From Bathynomus jamesi (taxonomy: Eukaryota; Arthropoda; Malacostraca; Isopoda; Cirolanidae): a DNA stretch of 64,000 bases. Position numbers and translations under genes: made by a program. Shown one piece after another: positions 10,767 through 23,572 of the stretch (position 1 is its first letter; the number at the start of each line of letters is the position of its first letter). The DNA lies in contig JAJOZX010009463.1 of NCBI GenBank assembly GCA_023014485.1, positions 27,501 through 91,500 on the forward strand, read 5' to 3'. The notes under the pieces were generated by a model. That model did no database searches, had not been told where the DNA came from, and saw only the letters and a program-made list of their open reading frames with translations.

Positions 10767-12192
10767 GACCCGTTTCCAGAACAGCCAGGGCTGTTGGGAG
10801 TTGAGAGCTCCTCACTAACGAGGGACAATCTCCGCAGGAGCCTGAGCCCCTCAAACGTGGAAGGAGAGTCACCCACCTGTAACTGGACGCACCCTTCAGA
10901 TGAAGGTACGTCCACCACCGGCTCATCATCATCCCTCCCCGGTGGGGGCTCATCAACATCCCTCCCCGGTGGGGGCCCATCATCTCTCCCCGAACTCGAC
11001 CTCACCATACGGTATAGGTGCCGGTCAAGCAGCGTGCCTAGCACACCTTTACCCTGACATTGAGGTGGACACCATCCATCTGATACAGGTCCCACCTACC
11101 CGAAAACGCGTCGAATGGGTCAACAAACCTCACGCCCACTGGGACGCACATTTCTTGCACCCTCTCGTTGATGCCAATGACCTTACTGAGCGCGTGGTCA
11201 CTGGCATTCATCCGCGGTAAAATACCCATCAACATTCCCCTGTCTCTCTTAAGTTTCAGATCATCCGCAAGAGACATGATCTCGGTGATGATCCCTTCCG
11301 TTGAACCTACCCTACCGCCTTTGAGGAACAAGTCGTTGCCACCAGCATGGACAACGATCGCAGTCTCCGACTAGCCACGCGCACCTTATCTAATTCCTTC
11401 CTTATGTGCGCCGTTCCCCGCCCAGGTAAGCACCTTACCTTCCTGTCTCGGTTTGCAGAAGCAAAGTACTTCTACTGGCCCCTAATCTGCGAGTCCCCAA
11501 TTAAAACGGTGCCTTCCTCCTTCGCGCACAGGAGACTAAAGCGGTTGGAGGTCCTGACAGGGACAACTGGGGTCTCGGGCTTCGGCTTCGCAGCTTCTTG
11601 CCCGAGACCTTTCGAAAACCCGTCGCCACCCATAAACTCGGCCGCACTTACACCACTTACACCACCCGACCCACCCCGACCGGAAGCTACATCCTTCCGC
11701 TTCTTTGGGTCAACAGTAGGCCCCTTCCCACCCTTTTTCTTTATCTGCCCCTTCCCACCTTCTCTATCGGCCCCTTCTTTACGCCCTCCACCTTACGCCG
11801 CGGTTCCATGCATTCCACGTGGGTCGCTGGCGATTCCTGACACTGATTTAGAAACCTGGCCCCGGTTTCACCTCTACCCTTTCTCCGTGTTCCCGAACTC
11901 TGTCCATTCCATCGATGGATCCCCTTTCCACGGCAGTTATCCTATCCTGAATGAGCTCCGGGTTGGAGGGCGGCGCAGCCCTCGTCAGTGACCGCCGCAC
12001 CTCCAAACAGCCGATCTGGACGACTCGAGCCGCCGGACCCTCTCCTCCAGCTTCAAGTAAAACTGCATGGTTCACAAAAGCGGCACATGCTGGAGTGGTT
12101 GATCTTCTCGAAGCAAGCTTCTTTGAAGTTCGTCACCTACTGGTTCACTCACACCTCGCACATTCAGCCTTCAATTTCTGCGGTCCAGTCAT
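10760..12192 (-). pseudogene. LINE family 1 ORF1 with esterase domain (copy 3)
   Basis: All landmarks are visible (coiled coil, GDS block near 11510, GGND near 11330, DGVHLN near 11070, PPPGRD repeats near 10930-10985), but the frame is broken at least five times by 1-base indels (for example near 11365, 11445, 11595, 11760, 12005) in addition to the inherited nonsense codons. The longest open piece of the esterase is 11038-11331. Confidence 0.8.
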
Positions 12193-13192
12193 TGTAACTT
12201 TTTTTTAATCTTTTTTCGAATTCTGAATACTCTGAATAAGATAAAGCGTTCTAGCAATGAAAAACTATCAAAAACGTTCTGACCAGTATATAAAAAGGAG
12301 GGGGGGGGTGAAATCTTCCCGCGCGTAGACGCATCCACCTATTTGCAAGTGACGTTCATTCCTTCCAGAAGGCTACACCTCTCGCTGCTGCCGCACCGAC
12401 CAAAGGTCTCCCCAGGGCCGGACAGTCCCAAACGTGTCGCAGCTACAACTGACAAACACTCGCGACGCAGGCGTCACGGATTTTCCGCCAGGAGCGAGAG
12501 CGAGATGCAGCCCCTTACTAAGTCTTACTAGTCACTCACAAGCGGCCCAGACTCTTAGAATCCAGTGTTCAAGGGATATCCACCAGACCCAGAGGCTACG
12601 CACGAGACTTTACGCTGGCCTGGCAGCCCGGCTGGGCAGTAGAGCTCTCTCACCTCAGAGCAGTACAGCCAGGCACCATCAATGGTCACCAAAGAACGGT
12701 CGCAGGGGGCTGGTCAGGCCATTACGTGTTAGGAATGGGCTTAACGGGGCACTAGCCACACTCCATTCATCGCGCCCTACGCCTGGGACCCCTCCATCCC
12801 AGTTTCTCACAACTACGAGCGTTAAATGGTGTTATTTATAGAGGTTCCAAAGCTTCTCCCCACGCATGAGGTAGCAGTAGGGTTCTAATAGTAAACGAAG
12901 AGAAAGACTTAATACTAAAAGAAAAGCTTTTTTGTTTTTGTTTTTTCAGTCAGAGGAGAACAACTTAACGTAAGCTAAAAGGACAGAGAGGGATGGGATG
13001 GGGTCCAAGTAACCCTCGGGACGGGATTGTGCAAAATACTTCACCCGCCCTCCCGAAAGAGAGAGAGAACATAAAGGAACTGGCAGCCAGTTCCTCTAGA
13101 ATCCCACGACTCGGGACGGAGGGCTGTCACACCCCAAGTATAAAGTTTTACTACATCAGAAGAAATGTGCATAACCTTTATACGCCCTGCGT
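12193..13192 (-). other. LINE family 1 5' UTR (copy 3)
   Basis: Same 1-kb leader as copy 2 with scattered 1-base losses. It ends where the GA tract of the next unit starts. No gene is seen. Confidence 0.6.
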
Positions 13193-13373
<181 letters not shown>

Positions 13374-13471
13374 ACAAGGAGTTACAAGGAAAGAAGTACC
13401 TCAAAAGGCCTTGCGGCCCATACTGAGGAGGTACGAATGGCAACGGATGCCAGGGAAAATTTTGTACACAC

Positions 13472-16440
13472 TCAAATAGTGTGCAAGATTTGGTCTAACC
13501 TTTTCTTGAACTGATCCACAGGGAACTGTTCACAACTTCTGAAGGTAACCTGCGCCACGTGTCACAGATCTTATACGTAAAGTAATTCCCACACACACTA
13601 GTCCTAAACCGTTTCAAATCCAACTTCCAACCATTGTTGCGAGTTGGGTTATCATTTAAATTAAACATACTTCTAAAATTGACATCGTTGAAGTCCAGGG
13701 CCGTAACTAGGGTTTAGAAATTAGTGAGGTCCAGATTTTTTTCGAGCGCGGCGGGACGAGCAAATTCAGACAAAATGACATCTACAAACACAACCCAAGC
13801 TATACACTAAACACAAAACCCTTGTCTATAATTAAATACTGTACAAAGGGACCTGTTAGTAAAAACACTTTTATTAAAGCTGCAGCAATATTTCACGGTT
13901 CAGTCTCTTTTTTTTTTTTTAGGAAATAATTACCGAGGTCCGGACCTCGGTGACCTCATAGGTAGTTACGGCCATGCGTTGAACCCGCGTAAGAGCTTGA
14001 AAACCTCGATCAGGTGACGGCGCAGCCTCCGAGTTTCAAGCGAAAACAAGTTCAGGGCGCGTAACCGTCGATTGTAGCCCATATGCCTAACGGGAAGGGA
14101 TAACTTTGTGGCCCTCGCCTGCACTCGCTCCAGCCTCTCAATATCTTTCCTGAGGGTGGCGACCAGAACTGCACAGCATACTCCAGGTACGGCCGAACAA
14201 GGGAATTGTACAGTGAGAGCACAATCTCCTTGTTCGAAACTGAAATTGCCTCCTGATATAACCCAATAGTTTTCTGGGCTTTCTTTTCCACTCTACACTG
14301 TTTCGTAAACTTAAGGTCGCTGCTAATTAGCACACCCAAGTCCTTTTCTAATCAGTCACCTCGATATTACTGCCCAACATCGAGTAGTCCGACTTGGGAT
14401 TGGCGTAGCCAATGTGCATCACTTTGCATTTACCCAAGTTAAACGGCATTTGCCATTTTCGGACCACTCTCCTATCCTACCTAGGTCCGCACGCAGTGTC
14501 CTCGATCGCTTCGGGTCCCAACATTGGCCCCAAGCTTGGTGTCATCAGCGAATTTGGCGATCCGACTGACGATGCCACCGTCGATATCATTTATGTAAAT
14601 GATAACAACAGTGGCCCCAAAAGGAACCCTGTGGAACCCACTAGTAACCGAGCCCAACACGAACTAGCCCCTTTAATTAAAACCTCTGCCGCCTATTCCT
14701 CAGCCAGTTTTCAATCCACCTACCTATTTCCCCACCGATACCCAGCGCGCGCACTTTCGCCATTAGCGGCGGTGAGGTACTTTATCAAAGGCTTTCTGAA
14801 AGTCGAGATAAAGTATACCAATCGCCCTACTCTTATCATACTCACTCAACATGACGTGGAAAAACTCGAGCAAGTGGGTGAGACACGACCTATGTCGTCT
14901 AAACCCATGTTGGGAGTCCACAAGCAGCTTGTAGGAATCCAAATGGTCAACGATCCTATCGCTATTATCCCTTCTAATAATTTACCTACAACTGAAGTGA
15001 GACTAATGGGACGATAGTTCCCTGGACTTTCGTGATCCCCTTTCTTAAAGATAGGGGTCACGTTGGCTTCCCTCCAGTCACCAGGCACCTGGCCCATCTC
15101 CAACGTTTGTTGAAGAGTTTAGTCAGGTGGGGAGCCACCTGGTCGCGCACTTCTCGCACACTCTGGGGGAGAAACTGGTCTGGCCCAGGAGCCTTAAACG
15201 CGCTCAGTTAGTCTATTCTATCGGCAACGCCTGTCTTGGTACATCTAAAACTATCCATGCCAGCACCTTCGTGCCTCACGCCTGACTCGGGGATGACGCG
15301 GGTATCCTCCCTGGTGAACACTCCCGCAAAGTACTCATTAAGCACATTAGCGATGTCCGCGTCGGAGGTCCGCAGAACGCTTCTAATGGCTTTCTACTAT
15401 TAACTTAACTGAAGAATTCTTAGGGTTCCCCTTGCAGAGGCTTGCCACCCGTAGTTCTTCGTTACGTTTCGCTAGCCTAACCTTCACCTTCACTTCCCTA
15501 CACAGGCGGACATACGCTTCAGTGTTCTCGTGGGAACGATTGGCCTTCGCCCTCCTATACGCTACTTTCCTATTTCGGATAGCCGAAGCGATGTCACGAT
15601 TGAACCACTTAGGCTGCGTTGAGCGGGGTGACCGGTTTGAGGGTATGGCAGCAGACTGCAGCACCATAAAACTCGTCCCGGAATGCACTCCACACTCCCT
15701 CACATCGCCGCCGACCTCTAACCCCATCTCTCCCTCACTATCCCTGAGGCTAACAAAGATCGCCCGCCGGAGATCGAGCTTACTGCCTCTCGAGTTAACG
15801 CTTCACCCGAGGACGCACACACGGAACCTAATAAGACCGTGATTACTCCCGCCCAATGATTCGTCAACGGTGAGGCCAGTGACGAGGTTGTCTTCGGTCG
15901 TGAATACTAAGTCTAGAACGCTTTCGCCACGTGTAGGCTCGTTGACCCACTATGTGAGGAAGTTCTCATCAGCAAAGTCAACTAGCCTCCTCCCTTCAGC
16001 ATCGGCAGTCCTGTTTTCCCACTTTATGCCGCGCAGTTGAAGTCTCCTAAAACTACACTCACCTATCCCCTAGCAGGCTACTGAGTTCGGTGTACAGGGC
16101 TGTATCCTCCTCAAGGAGGAGATGCGGAGGTCTGTACCCAAGATTAACCTAAAGTTCGTCCCTCCCACGTTCAGATCGACGCCAAGCGCTCCCGTTCCGA
16201 CCGGAACGGGAAGTCAAACCGGAACTCAACGTGTCTCTGACGTATATTAGTACCCCACTCCCCTCCCCCACGGGTGCGGTCTTTGCGAAACAGTATGAAT
16301 CAGTATGAATCCAGGACTCGGTGATAACACGATATCCTTGTATTCTGATGCTAAGAGCGTCCGGAACTCGCCAAACTTGTTTCCTGATCGACCTAGCATT
16401 AAAAAAGCATTGCACGGAGGGAGCCTCCCTATTCTGACCG
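13472..16440 (-). pseudogene. LINE family 1 ORF2 (copy 4), heavily frameshifted
   Basis: Reverse transcriptase and endonuclease blocks are recognisable in all three frames, for example NYRPISLTS within 14846-15103 and the linker within 15383-15727. It is interrupted by a MITE at 13693-13976 and by many 1-base deletions (near 14160, 14300, 14460, 14640, 14770, 15105, 15160, 15630, 16035). It keeps the TAA stops near 15210 and 15410 seen in copy 2. Confidence 0.75.
13693..13976 (-). mobile_element. MITE at the same ORF2 site (copy 4)
   Basis: Same flanking CGTTGAA repeats, same ends and the same central palindrome (near 13932-13951) as the MITE at 7991. Sharing of the exact site marks descent from one insertion followed by duplication of the host LINE. 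Confidence 0.75.
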
Positions 16441-16444
16441 CCCC

Positions 16445-17865
16445 CATAGCACGACCGTTTCCTGAACAGCCAGGGCTGTTGGGAGTTGAAGAGCCCCTCA
16501 CTAACGAGGGGACAATCTCCGCAGGAGCCTGAGCCCCCTCAAACGTGGAAGGAGAGTTACCCACCTGTAACTGGACGCACCCTTCAGATGAAGGTACGTC
16601 CACCACCGGCTCATCATCATCCCTCCCCGGTGGGGCTCATCAACATCCCTCCCCGGTGGGGGCCCATCATCTCTCCCCGGACTCGACCTCACCATACGGT
16701 ATAGGTGCCGGTCAAGCAGCGTGCCTAGCACACCTTTACCCTGACATTGAGGTGGACACCATCCCTCTGATACAGGTCCCACCTACCCGAAAACACGTCG
16801 AATGGGTCAACAAACCTCACGCCCACTGGGACGCACAAGTCTTGCACCTCTCGTCGATGCAATGACCTTACTGAGCGCGTGGTCACTGGCATTCATCCGC
16901 GGTAAAATACCCATCAACATTCCCCTGTCTCTCTTAAGTTTCAGATCATCGCAAGAGACATGATCTCGGTGATGATCCCTTCCGTTGAACCTACCTACCG
17001 CCTTTGAGGAACAAGTCGTTGCCACCAGCATGGACAACGATCGCAGTCCTCCGACTAGCCACGCGCACCTTATCTAATTCCTTCCTTATGTGCGCCGTTC
17101 CCCGCCCAGGTAGCACCTTACCTTCCTCCTGTCTCGGTTTGCAGAAGCAAAGTACTTCTACTGGCCCCATAATGCGAGTCCCCAATTAAACGGTGCTTCC
17201 TCCTTCGCGCACAGGACTAAAGCGTTGAGGTCCTGACAGGGACAACTGGGGTCTCGGCTTCGGCTTCGCAGCCTTCTTGCCCGAGACCTTTCGAAACCCG
17301 TCGCCACCCATAAACTCGGCCGCACTTACACCACTTACAACCACCCGACCACACCCGACCGGAAGCTACATCCTTCCGCTTCTTTGGGTCAACAGTAGGC
17401 CCTTCCCACCCTTTTTCTTTATCTGCCCTTCCCACCCTTCTCTATCGGCCCTTCTTTACGCCCTCCACCTTACGCCGCGGTTCCATGCATTCCACGTGGG
17501 TCGCTGCGATTCCTGACACTGATTTAGAACCCTGGCCCCCGGTTTCACCTCTACCCTTTCTCCGTGTTCCCGAACTCTGTCCATTCCATCGATGGATCCC
17601 CTTTCCACGGCAGTTATCCTATCCTGAATGAGCTCCGGGTTGGAGGGCGGCGCAGCCTCGTCAGTGACCGCCGCACCTCCAACAGCCGATCTGGACGACT
17701 CGAGCCGCCGGACCCTCTCCTCCAGCTTCAGTAAAACTGCATGTGTTTCACAAAAGCGGCATGCTGGAGTGGTTGATCTTCTCGAAGCAAGCTTCTTTGA
17801 AGTTCGTCACCTACTGGTTCACTTCACACCTCGCACATTCAGCCTCATTTCTGCGGTCCAGTCAT
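16445..17865 (-). pseudogene. LINE family 1 ORF1 (copy 4), heavily frameshifted
   Basis: Esterase landmarks persist (HAGGND near 17025, DGVHLN near 16755, PPPGRD repeats near 16620-16670), but 1-base losses near 16635, 16850, 16950, 16995, 17110, 17190, 17510, 17730 and 17845 destroy the frame. They fall in runs and near homopolymers, so many may be uncorrected sequencing errors rather than true mutations. Confidence 0.75.
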
Positions 17866-18867
17866 TGTAACTTTTTTTTAATCTTTTTTCGAATTCTGAA
17901 TACTCTGAATAAGATAAAGCGTTCTAGCAATGAAAACTATCAAAAACGTTCTGACCAGTATATAAAAAAGGAGGGGGGGGGTGAAATCTTCCCGCGCGTA
18001 GACGCATCCACCTATTTGCAAGTGACGTTCATTCCTTCCAGAAGGCTACACCTCTCGCTGCTGCCGCACCGACCAAAGGTCTCCCCAGGGCCGGACAGTC
18101 CCAACGTGTCGCAGCTACCAACTGACAAACACTCGCGACGCAGGCGTCACGGATTTTCCGCCAGAGCGAGAGCGAGATGCAGCCCCTTACTAAGTCTTAC
18201 TAGTCACTCACAACGGCCAGACTCTTAGAATCCAGTGTTCAGGGATATCCCACCAGACCCAGAGGCTACGCCCGAGACGTTACGCTGGCCTGGTAGCCAG
18301 CTGGGCAGTAGAGCTCTCTCACCTCAGAGCAGTACAGCCAGGCACCATCAATTGGTCACCAAAGAACGGTCGCAGGGGGCTGGTCAGGCCATTACGCGTT
18401 AGGAATGGGCTTAACGGGGCACTAGCCACACTCCATTCATCGCGCCCCTACGCCTGGGACCCCTCCATCCAGTTCTCACAACCTACGAGCGTTAAATGGT
18501 GTTATTTATAGAGGTTCCAAAGCCTCTCTTCCACGCATGAGGTAGCAGTAGGGTTCTAATAGTAAACGAAGAGAAAAGACTTAATACTAAAAGAAAAGTT
18601 TTTTTTTGTTTTTGTTTTTCAGTCAGAGGAGAACAACCTTAACGTAAGCTAAAAGGACAGAGTAGGGATGGGATGGGGTCCAAGTAACCCTCGGGACGGG
18701 ATTGTGCAAAATACTTCACCCGCCCTCCCGAAAGAGAGAGAGAACATAAAGGAACTGGCAGCCAGTCCTCTAGAATCCCACGACTCGGGACCGGAGGGCT
18801 GTCACACCCCAAGTATAAAGTTTACTACATCCAGAAGAAATGTGCATAACCTTTATACGCCCTGCGT
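17866..18867 (-). other. LINE family 1 5' UTR (copy 4)
   Basis: Same leader as copies 2 and 3, ending at the next GA tract. No gene is seen. Confidence 0.6.
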
Positions 18868-18937
18868 AGAGATAGAGAGAGAGAGATATAGAGAGAGATA
18901 GAGAGAGAGAAATAGAGATAGAGAGATAGAGAGAGAG

Positions 18938-19029
<92 letters not shown>

Positions 19030-19051
19030 AGAGAGATATAGAGGGAGAGAG
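18868..19051 (-). repeat. (GA)n tract with (AT)n core
   Basis: Tail of the LINE unit at 19052-24575; the AT block lies near 18943-18973. Confidence 0.9.
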
Positions 19052-19152
19052 GTTACAAGGAGTTACAAGGAAAAGAGTACCTCAAAAGGCCTTGCGGCCC
19101 TTACTGAGGAGGTACGAATGGCAACGGGTGCCAGGGAAAATTTTGTACACAC

Positions 19153-22140
19153 TCAAATAGTGTGCAAGATTTGGTCTAACCTTTTCTTGAACTGATCCAC
19201 AGAGGAACTGTTCACAACTTCTGAAGGTAACCTGCGCACGTGTCACAGATCTTATACGTAAAGTAATTCCCACACACACTAGTCCTAAACCGTTTCAAAT
19301 CCAACTTCCAACCATTGTTGCGAGTTGGGTTATCATTTAAACTAAACATACTTCTAAAATTGACATCGTTGAAGTCCAGGGCCGTAACTAGGGTTTAGAA
19401 ATTAGTGAGGTCCAGATTTTTTCGAGCGCGGCGGGACGAGCAAAATTCAGACCAAAATGACATCTACAAACACAACCCAAGCTATACACTAAACACAAAA
19501 CCCTTGTCTATAATTAAATACTGTACAAAGGGACCTGTTAGCCAAAACACTTTTATTAAAGCTGCAGCAATATTTCACGGTTCAGTCTCTTTTTTTTTTA
19601 GGAAATAATTACGAGGTCCGGACCTCGGTGACCTCATAGGTAGTTACGGCCATGCGTTGAACCCGCGTAAGAGCTTGAAAACCTCGATCAGGTGACGGCG
19701 CAGCCTCCGAGTTTCAAGCGAAAACAAGTTCAGGGCGCGTAACCGTCGATTGTAGCCCATATGCCTAACGGGAGGGATAACTTTGTCGCCCTCGCCTGCA
19801 CTCGCTCCAGCCTCTCAATAAGTTTCCTGAGGGTGGGTGACCAGAACTGCACTGCATACTCCAGGTGCGGCCGAACAAGGGAATTGTACAGTGAGAGCAC
19901 AATCTCCTTGTTTCGAAACTGAAATTGCCTCCTGATATAACCCAATAGTTTCTGGGCTTCTTTTCCACTTCTACGGACTGTTTCGTAAACTTAAGGTCGC
20001 TGCTAATTAGCACACCCAAGTCCTTTTCTAAATCAGTCACCCCTCGATATTACCCCCAACATCGAGTAGTCCGACTTGGGATTGGCGTAGCCAATGTGCA
20101 TCACTTTGCATTTACCCAAGTTTAAACGGCATTGCCATTTTTTCGGACCACTCTCCTATCGTACCTAGGTCCGCACGCAGTTCCTCGATCGCTTCGGTCG
20201 TCCCAACATTGGCCCAAGCTTGGTGTCATCAGCGAATTTGGCGATCAGACTGTCGATGCCATCGTCGATATCATTTATTTAAATGATAAACAACAGTGGC
20301 CCCAAAACGGAACCCTGTGGAACCCCACTAGTGACCGAGACCCAACCCGAACTAGCCCTTTAATTACATCCCTCTGCCGCCTATTCCTCAGCCAGTTTTC
20401 AATCCACCTACCTATTTCCCCACCGATACCCAGCGCGCGCACTTCGCTATTAGCCGGCTGTGAGGTACCTTATCAAAGGCTTTCTGAAAGTCGAGATAAA
20501 GTATATCAATCGCCCTACTCTTATCATACTCACTCAACATGACGTGGAAAAACTCGAGCAAGTTGGTAAGACACGACCTATGCCGTCTAAACCCATGTTG
20601 GGGAGTCCCAAGCAGCTTGTACGAATCCAAATGGTCAACGATCCTATCCGCTACTTCCCCTCTAATAATTTACCTACAACTGAAGTGAGACTAATGGGGA
20701 CGATAGTTCCCTGGACTTCGTGATCCCTTTCTTAAAGATAGGGGTCACGTTGGCTTCCCTCCAGTCACCAGGCACCTGGCCCGTCTCCAACGATTTGTTG
20801 AAGACTGTAACCAGGTGGGGAGCCACCTGGTCGCGCACCTCCCGCAACACTCTGGGCTGAAACTGTGTGGCCCATGAGCCTTAAATGCGCTCAGTTTGTC
20901 TATTCTATCGGCAATGACTGTCGCGGTACATCGAACACTATCCATGCCAGCACCTTCGTGCCTCACGCCTGGCTTGCGGATGATGCGGGTATCCTCCCTG
21001 TTGAACACCCGCAAAGTACTCATTAAGCACATTAGCGATGTCCGCGTCGGAGGTCCGCAGAACGCTTCTAATGGGCTTTCTACTATAACTTAACTGAAGA
21101 ATTCCTTAGGGTTCCCCTTGCAGAGGCTTGCCACCCGTAGTTCTTCGTTACGTTTCGCTAGCCTACCTTCACCTTCACTTCCCTACACAGGCGGACATAC
21201 GCTTCAGTGTTCTCGTGGAAACGATGGCCTTCGCCTCCTATACGCTACTTTCCTATTTCGGATAGCCGAAGCGATGTCACGATGAACCACTTAGGCTGCG
21301 TTGAAGCCGGGGTGACCGGTTTTGAGGGTATGGCAGCAGACTGCAGCACCATAAACTCGTCCCGGAATGCACTCCACACTCCCTCAACATCGCCGCCGAC
21401 CTCTAACCCCATCTCTCCCTCGCTATCCCTGAGGCTAACAAAGATCGCCCGCCGGAGATCGAGCTTACTGCCTCTCGAGTTACTACGCTTCACCCGAGGG
21501 ACGCACACACGGAACCTAATAAGACCGTGATTACTCCCGCCCAATGATTCGTCAACGGTGAGGCCAGTGACGAGGTTGTCTTCGGTCGTGAATACTAAGT
21601 ATAGAACGCTTTCGCCACGTGTAGGCTCGTTGACCCACTATGTGAGGAAGTTCTCATCAGCAAAGTCAACTAGCCTCCTCCCTTCAGCATCGGCAGTCCT
21701 GTTTTCCCACTTTATGCCGCGGCAGTTGAAGTCTCCTAAAACTACACTCACCCTATCCCCTAGCAGGCTACTGAGTTCGGTGTACAGGGCTGTATCCTCC
21801 TCAAGGAGGAGATGCGGAGGTCTGTACACCAAGATTAACCTAAAGTTCGTCCCTCCCACGTTCAGATCGACGCCAAGCAGCTCCCGTTCCGACCGGAACT
21901 GGCAGTCAACCGGACTCAACGTGTCTCTGACGTATATTAGTACCCCACTCCCCTCCCCACGGGTGCGGTCTTTGCGAAACAGTATGAATCAGTATGAATC
22001 CAGGACTCGGTGATAACAACGATATCCTTGTATTCTGATGCTAAGAGCGTCTGGAACTCGCCAAACTTGTTCCTGATCGACCTAGCATTAAAAAGCATTG
22101 CACGGAGGGAGCCTCCCCTATTCTGACCGCCCCCTAGCAC
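19153..22140 (-). pseudogene. LINE family 1 ORF2 (copy 5), split by MITE
   Basis: The endonuclease half is well kept: 21937-22140 and 21638-21919 hold the Asn, Glu and GDFN blocks, separated by the shared frameshift near 21975. The TAG near 21638 is the same as in copy 2. The reverse transcriptase half is in pieces (20745-21032, 20412-20630, 19765-20040) through 1-base changes and the MITE. Lys is retained near 20900, as in type B. Confidence 0.8.
19374..19654 (-). mobile_element. MITE at the same ORF2 site (copy 5)
   Basis: Third copy of the MITE at the identical ORF2 position, with small deletions including one base of the central palindrome near 19610. Confidence 0.75.
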
Positions 22141-23572
22141 GACCCGTTTCCCGAACAGCCAGGGCTGTTGGGAGTTGAAGAGCTCCTCACTAACGAGGGG
22201 ACAATCTCCGCAGGAGCCTGAGCCCCCTCAAACGTGGAAGGAGAGTCACCCACCTGTAACTGGACGCACCCTTCAGATGAAGGTACGTCCACCACCGGCT
22301 CATCATCATCCCTCCCCGGTGGGGGCTCATCAACATCCCTCCCCGGTGGGGGCCCATCATCTCTCCCCGGACTCGACCTCACCATACGGTATAGGTGCCG
22401 GTCAAGCAGCGTGCCTAGCACACCTTTACCCCTGACATTGAGGTGGACACCATCCATCTGATACAGGTCCCACCTACCCGAAAACGCGTCGAATGGGTCA
22501 ACAAACCTCACGCCCACTGGGACGCACATTTCTTGCACCCTCTCGTTGATGCCAATGACCTTACTGAGCGCGTGGTCACTGGCATTCATCCGCGGTAAAA
22601 TACCCATCACATTCCCTGTCTCTCTTAAGTTTCAGATCATCCGCAAGAGACATGATCTCGGTGATGATCCCTTCCGTTGAACCTACCCTACCGCCTTTGA
22701 GGAACAAGTCGTTGCCACCAGCATGGACAACGATCGCAGTCCTCCGACTAGCCACGCGCACCTTATCTAATTCCTTCCTTATGTGCGCCGTTCCCCGCCC
22801 AGGTAAGCACCTTACCTTCCTCCTGTCTCGGTTTGCAGAAGCAAAGTACTTCTACTGGCCCCTAATCTGCGAGTCCCCAATTAAAACGGTGCCTTCCTCC
22901 TTCGCGCACAGGAGACTAAAGCGGTTGGAGGTCCTGACAGGGACAACTGGGGTCTCGGGCTTCGGCTTCGCAGCCTTCTTGCCCGAGACCTTTCGAAACC
23001 CGTCGCCACCCATAAACTCGGCCGCACTTACACCACTTACACCACCCGACCCACCCCGACCGGAAGCTACATCCTTCCGCTTCTTTGGGTCAACAGTAGG
23101 CCCCTTCCCACCCTTTTTCTTTATCTGCCCCTTCCCACCCTTCTCTATCGGCCCCTTCTTTACGCCCTCCACCTTACGCCGCGGTTCCATGCATTCCACG
23201 TGGGTCGCTGGCGATTCTGACACTGATTAGAACCCTGGCCCCCGGTTTCACCTCTACCCTTTCTCCGTGTTCCCGAACTCTGTCCATTCCATCGATGGAT
23301 CCCCTTTCCACGGCAGTTATCCTATCCTGAATGAGCTCCGGGTTGGAGGGCGGCGCAGCCTCGTCAGTGACCGCCGCACCTCCAACAGCCGATCTGGACG
23401 ACTCGAGCCGCCGGACCCTCTCCTCCAGCTTCAAGTAAAACTGCATGTGTTCACAAAAGCGGCACATGCTGGAGTGGTTGATCTTCTCGAAGCAAGCTTC
23501 TTTGAAGTTCGTCACCTACTGGTTCACTTCACACCTCGCACATTCAGCCTTCAATTTCTGCGGTCCAGTCAT
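22134..23572 (-). pseudogene. LINE family 1 ORF1 with esterase domain (copy 5)
   Basis: Open pieces are 23174-23515 (coiled coil), 22852-23223 (basic linker to the GDS block), 22576-22761 (GGND block) and 22134-22610 (DGVHLN, three PPPGRD repeats, C-terminus to the natural TAG). The C-terminal end is intact, and shows that the ORF1 stop overlaps the opening of the ORF2 frame (TAG at 22134-22136). It is broken by the shared TAG codons near 23518 and 22852 and by indels near 22610 and 23217. Confidence 0.85.

Larger units (their letters stand above)
7667..13192 (-). mobile_element. LINE family 1, copy 3 (type B, with MITE)
   Basis: Second full unit of the tandem array: 3' UTR 7667-7768, ORF2 split by a MITE at 7991-8275, ORF1 10760-12192, 5' UTR to about 13192. 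I call this version type B: MITE present, Lys retained near 9530 where type A has a stop, and a Tyr-to-stop in the YIND block near 8899. It carries more 1-base deletions than copy 2, mostly from 10160 to 12250. Confidence 0.85.
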
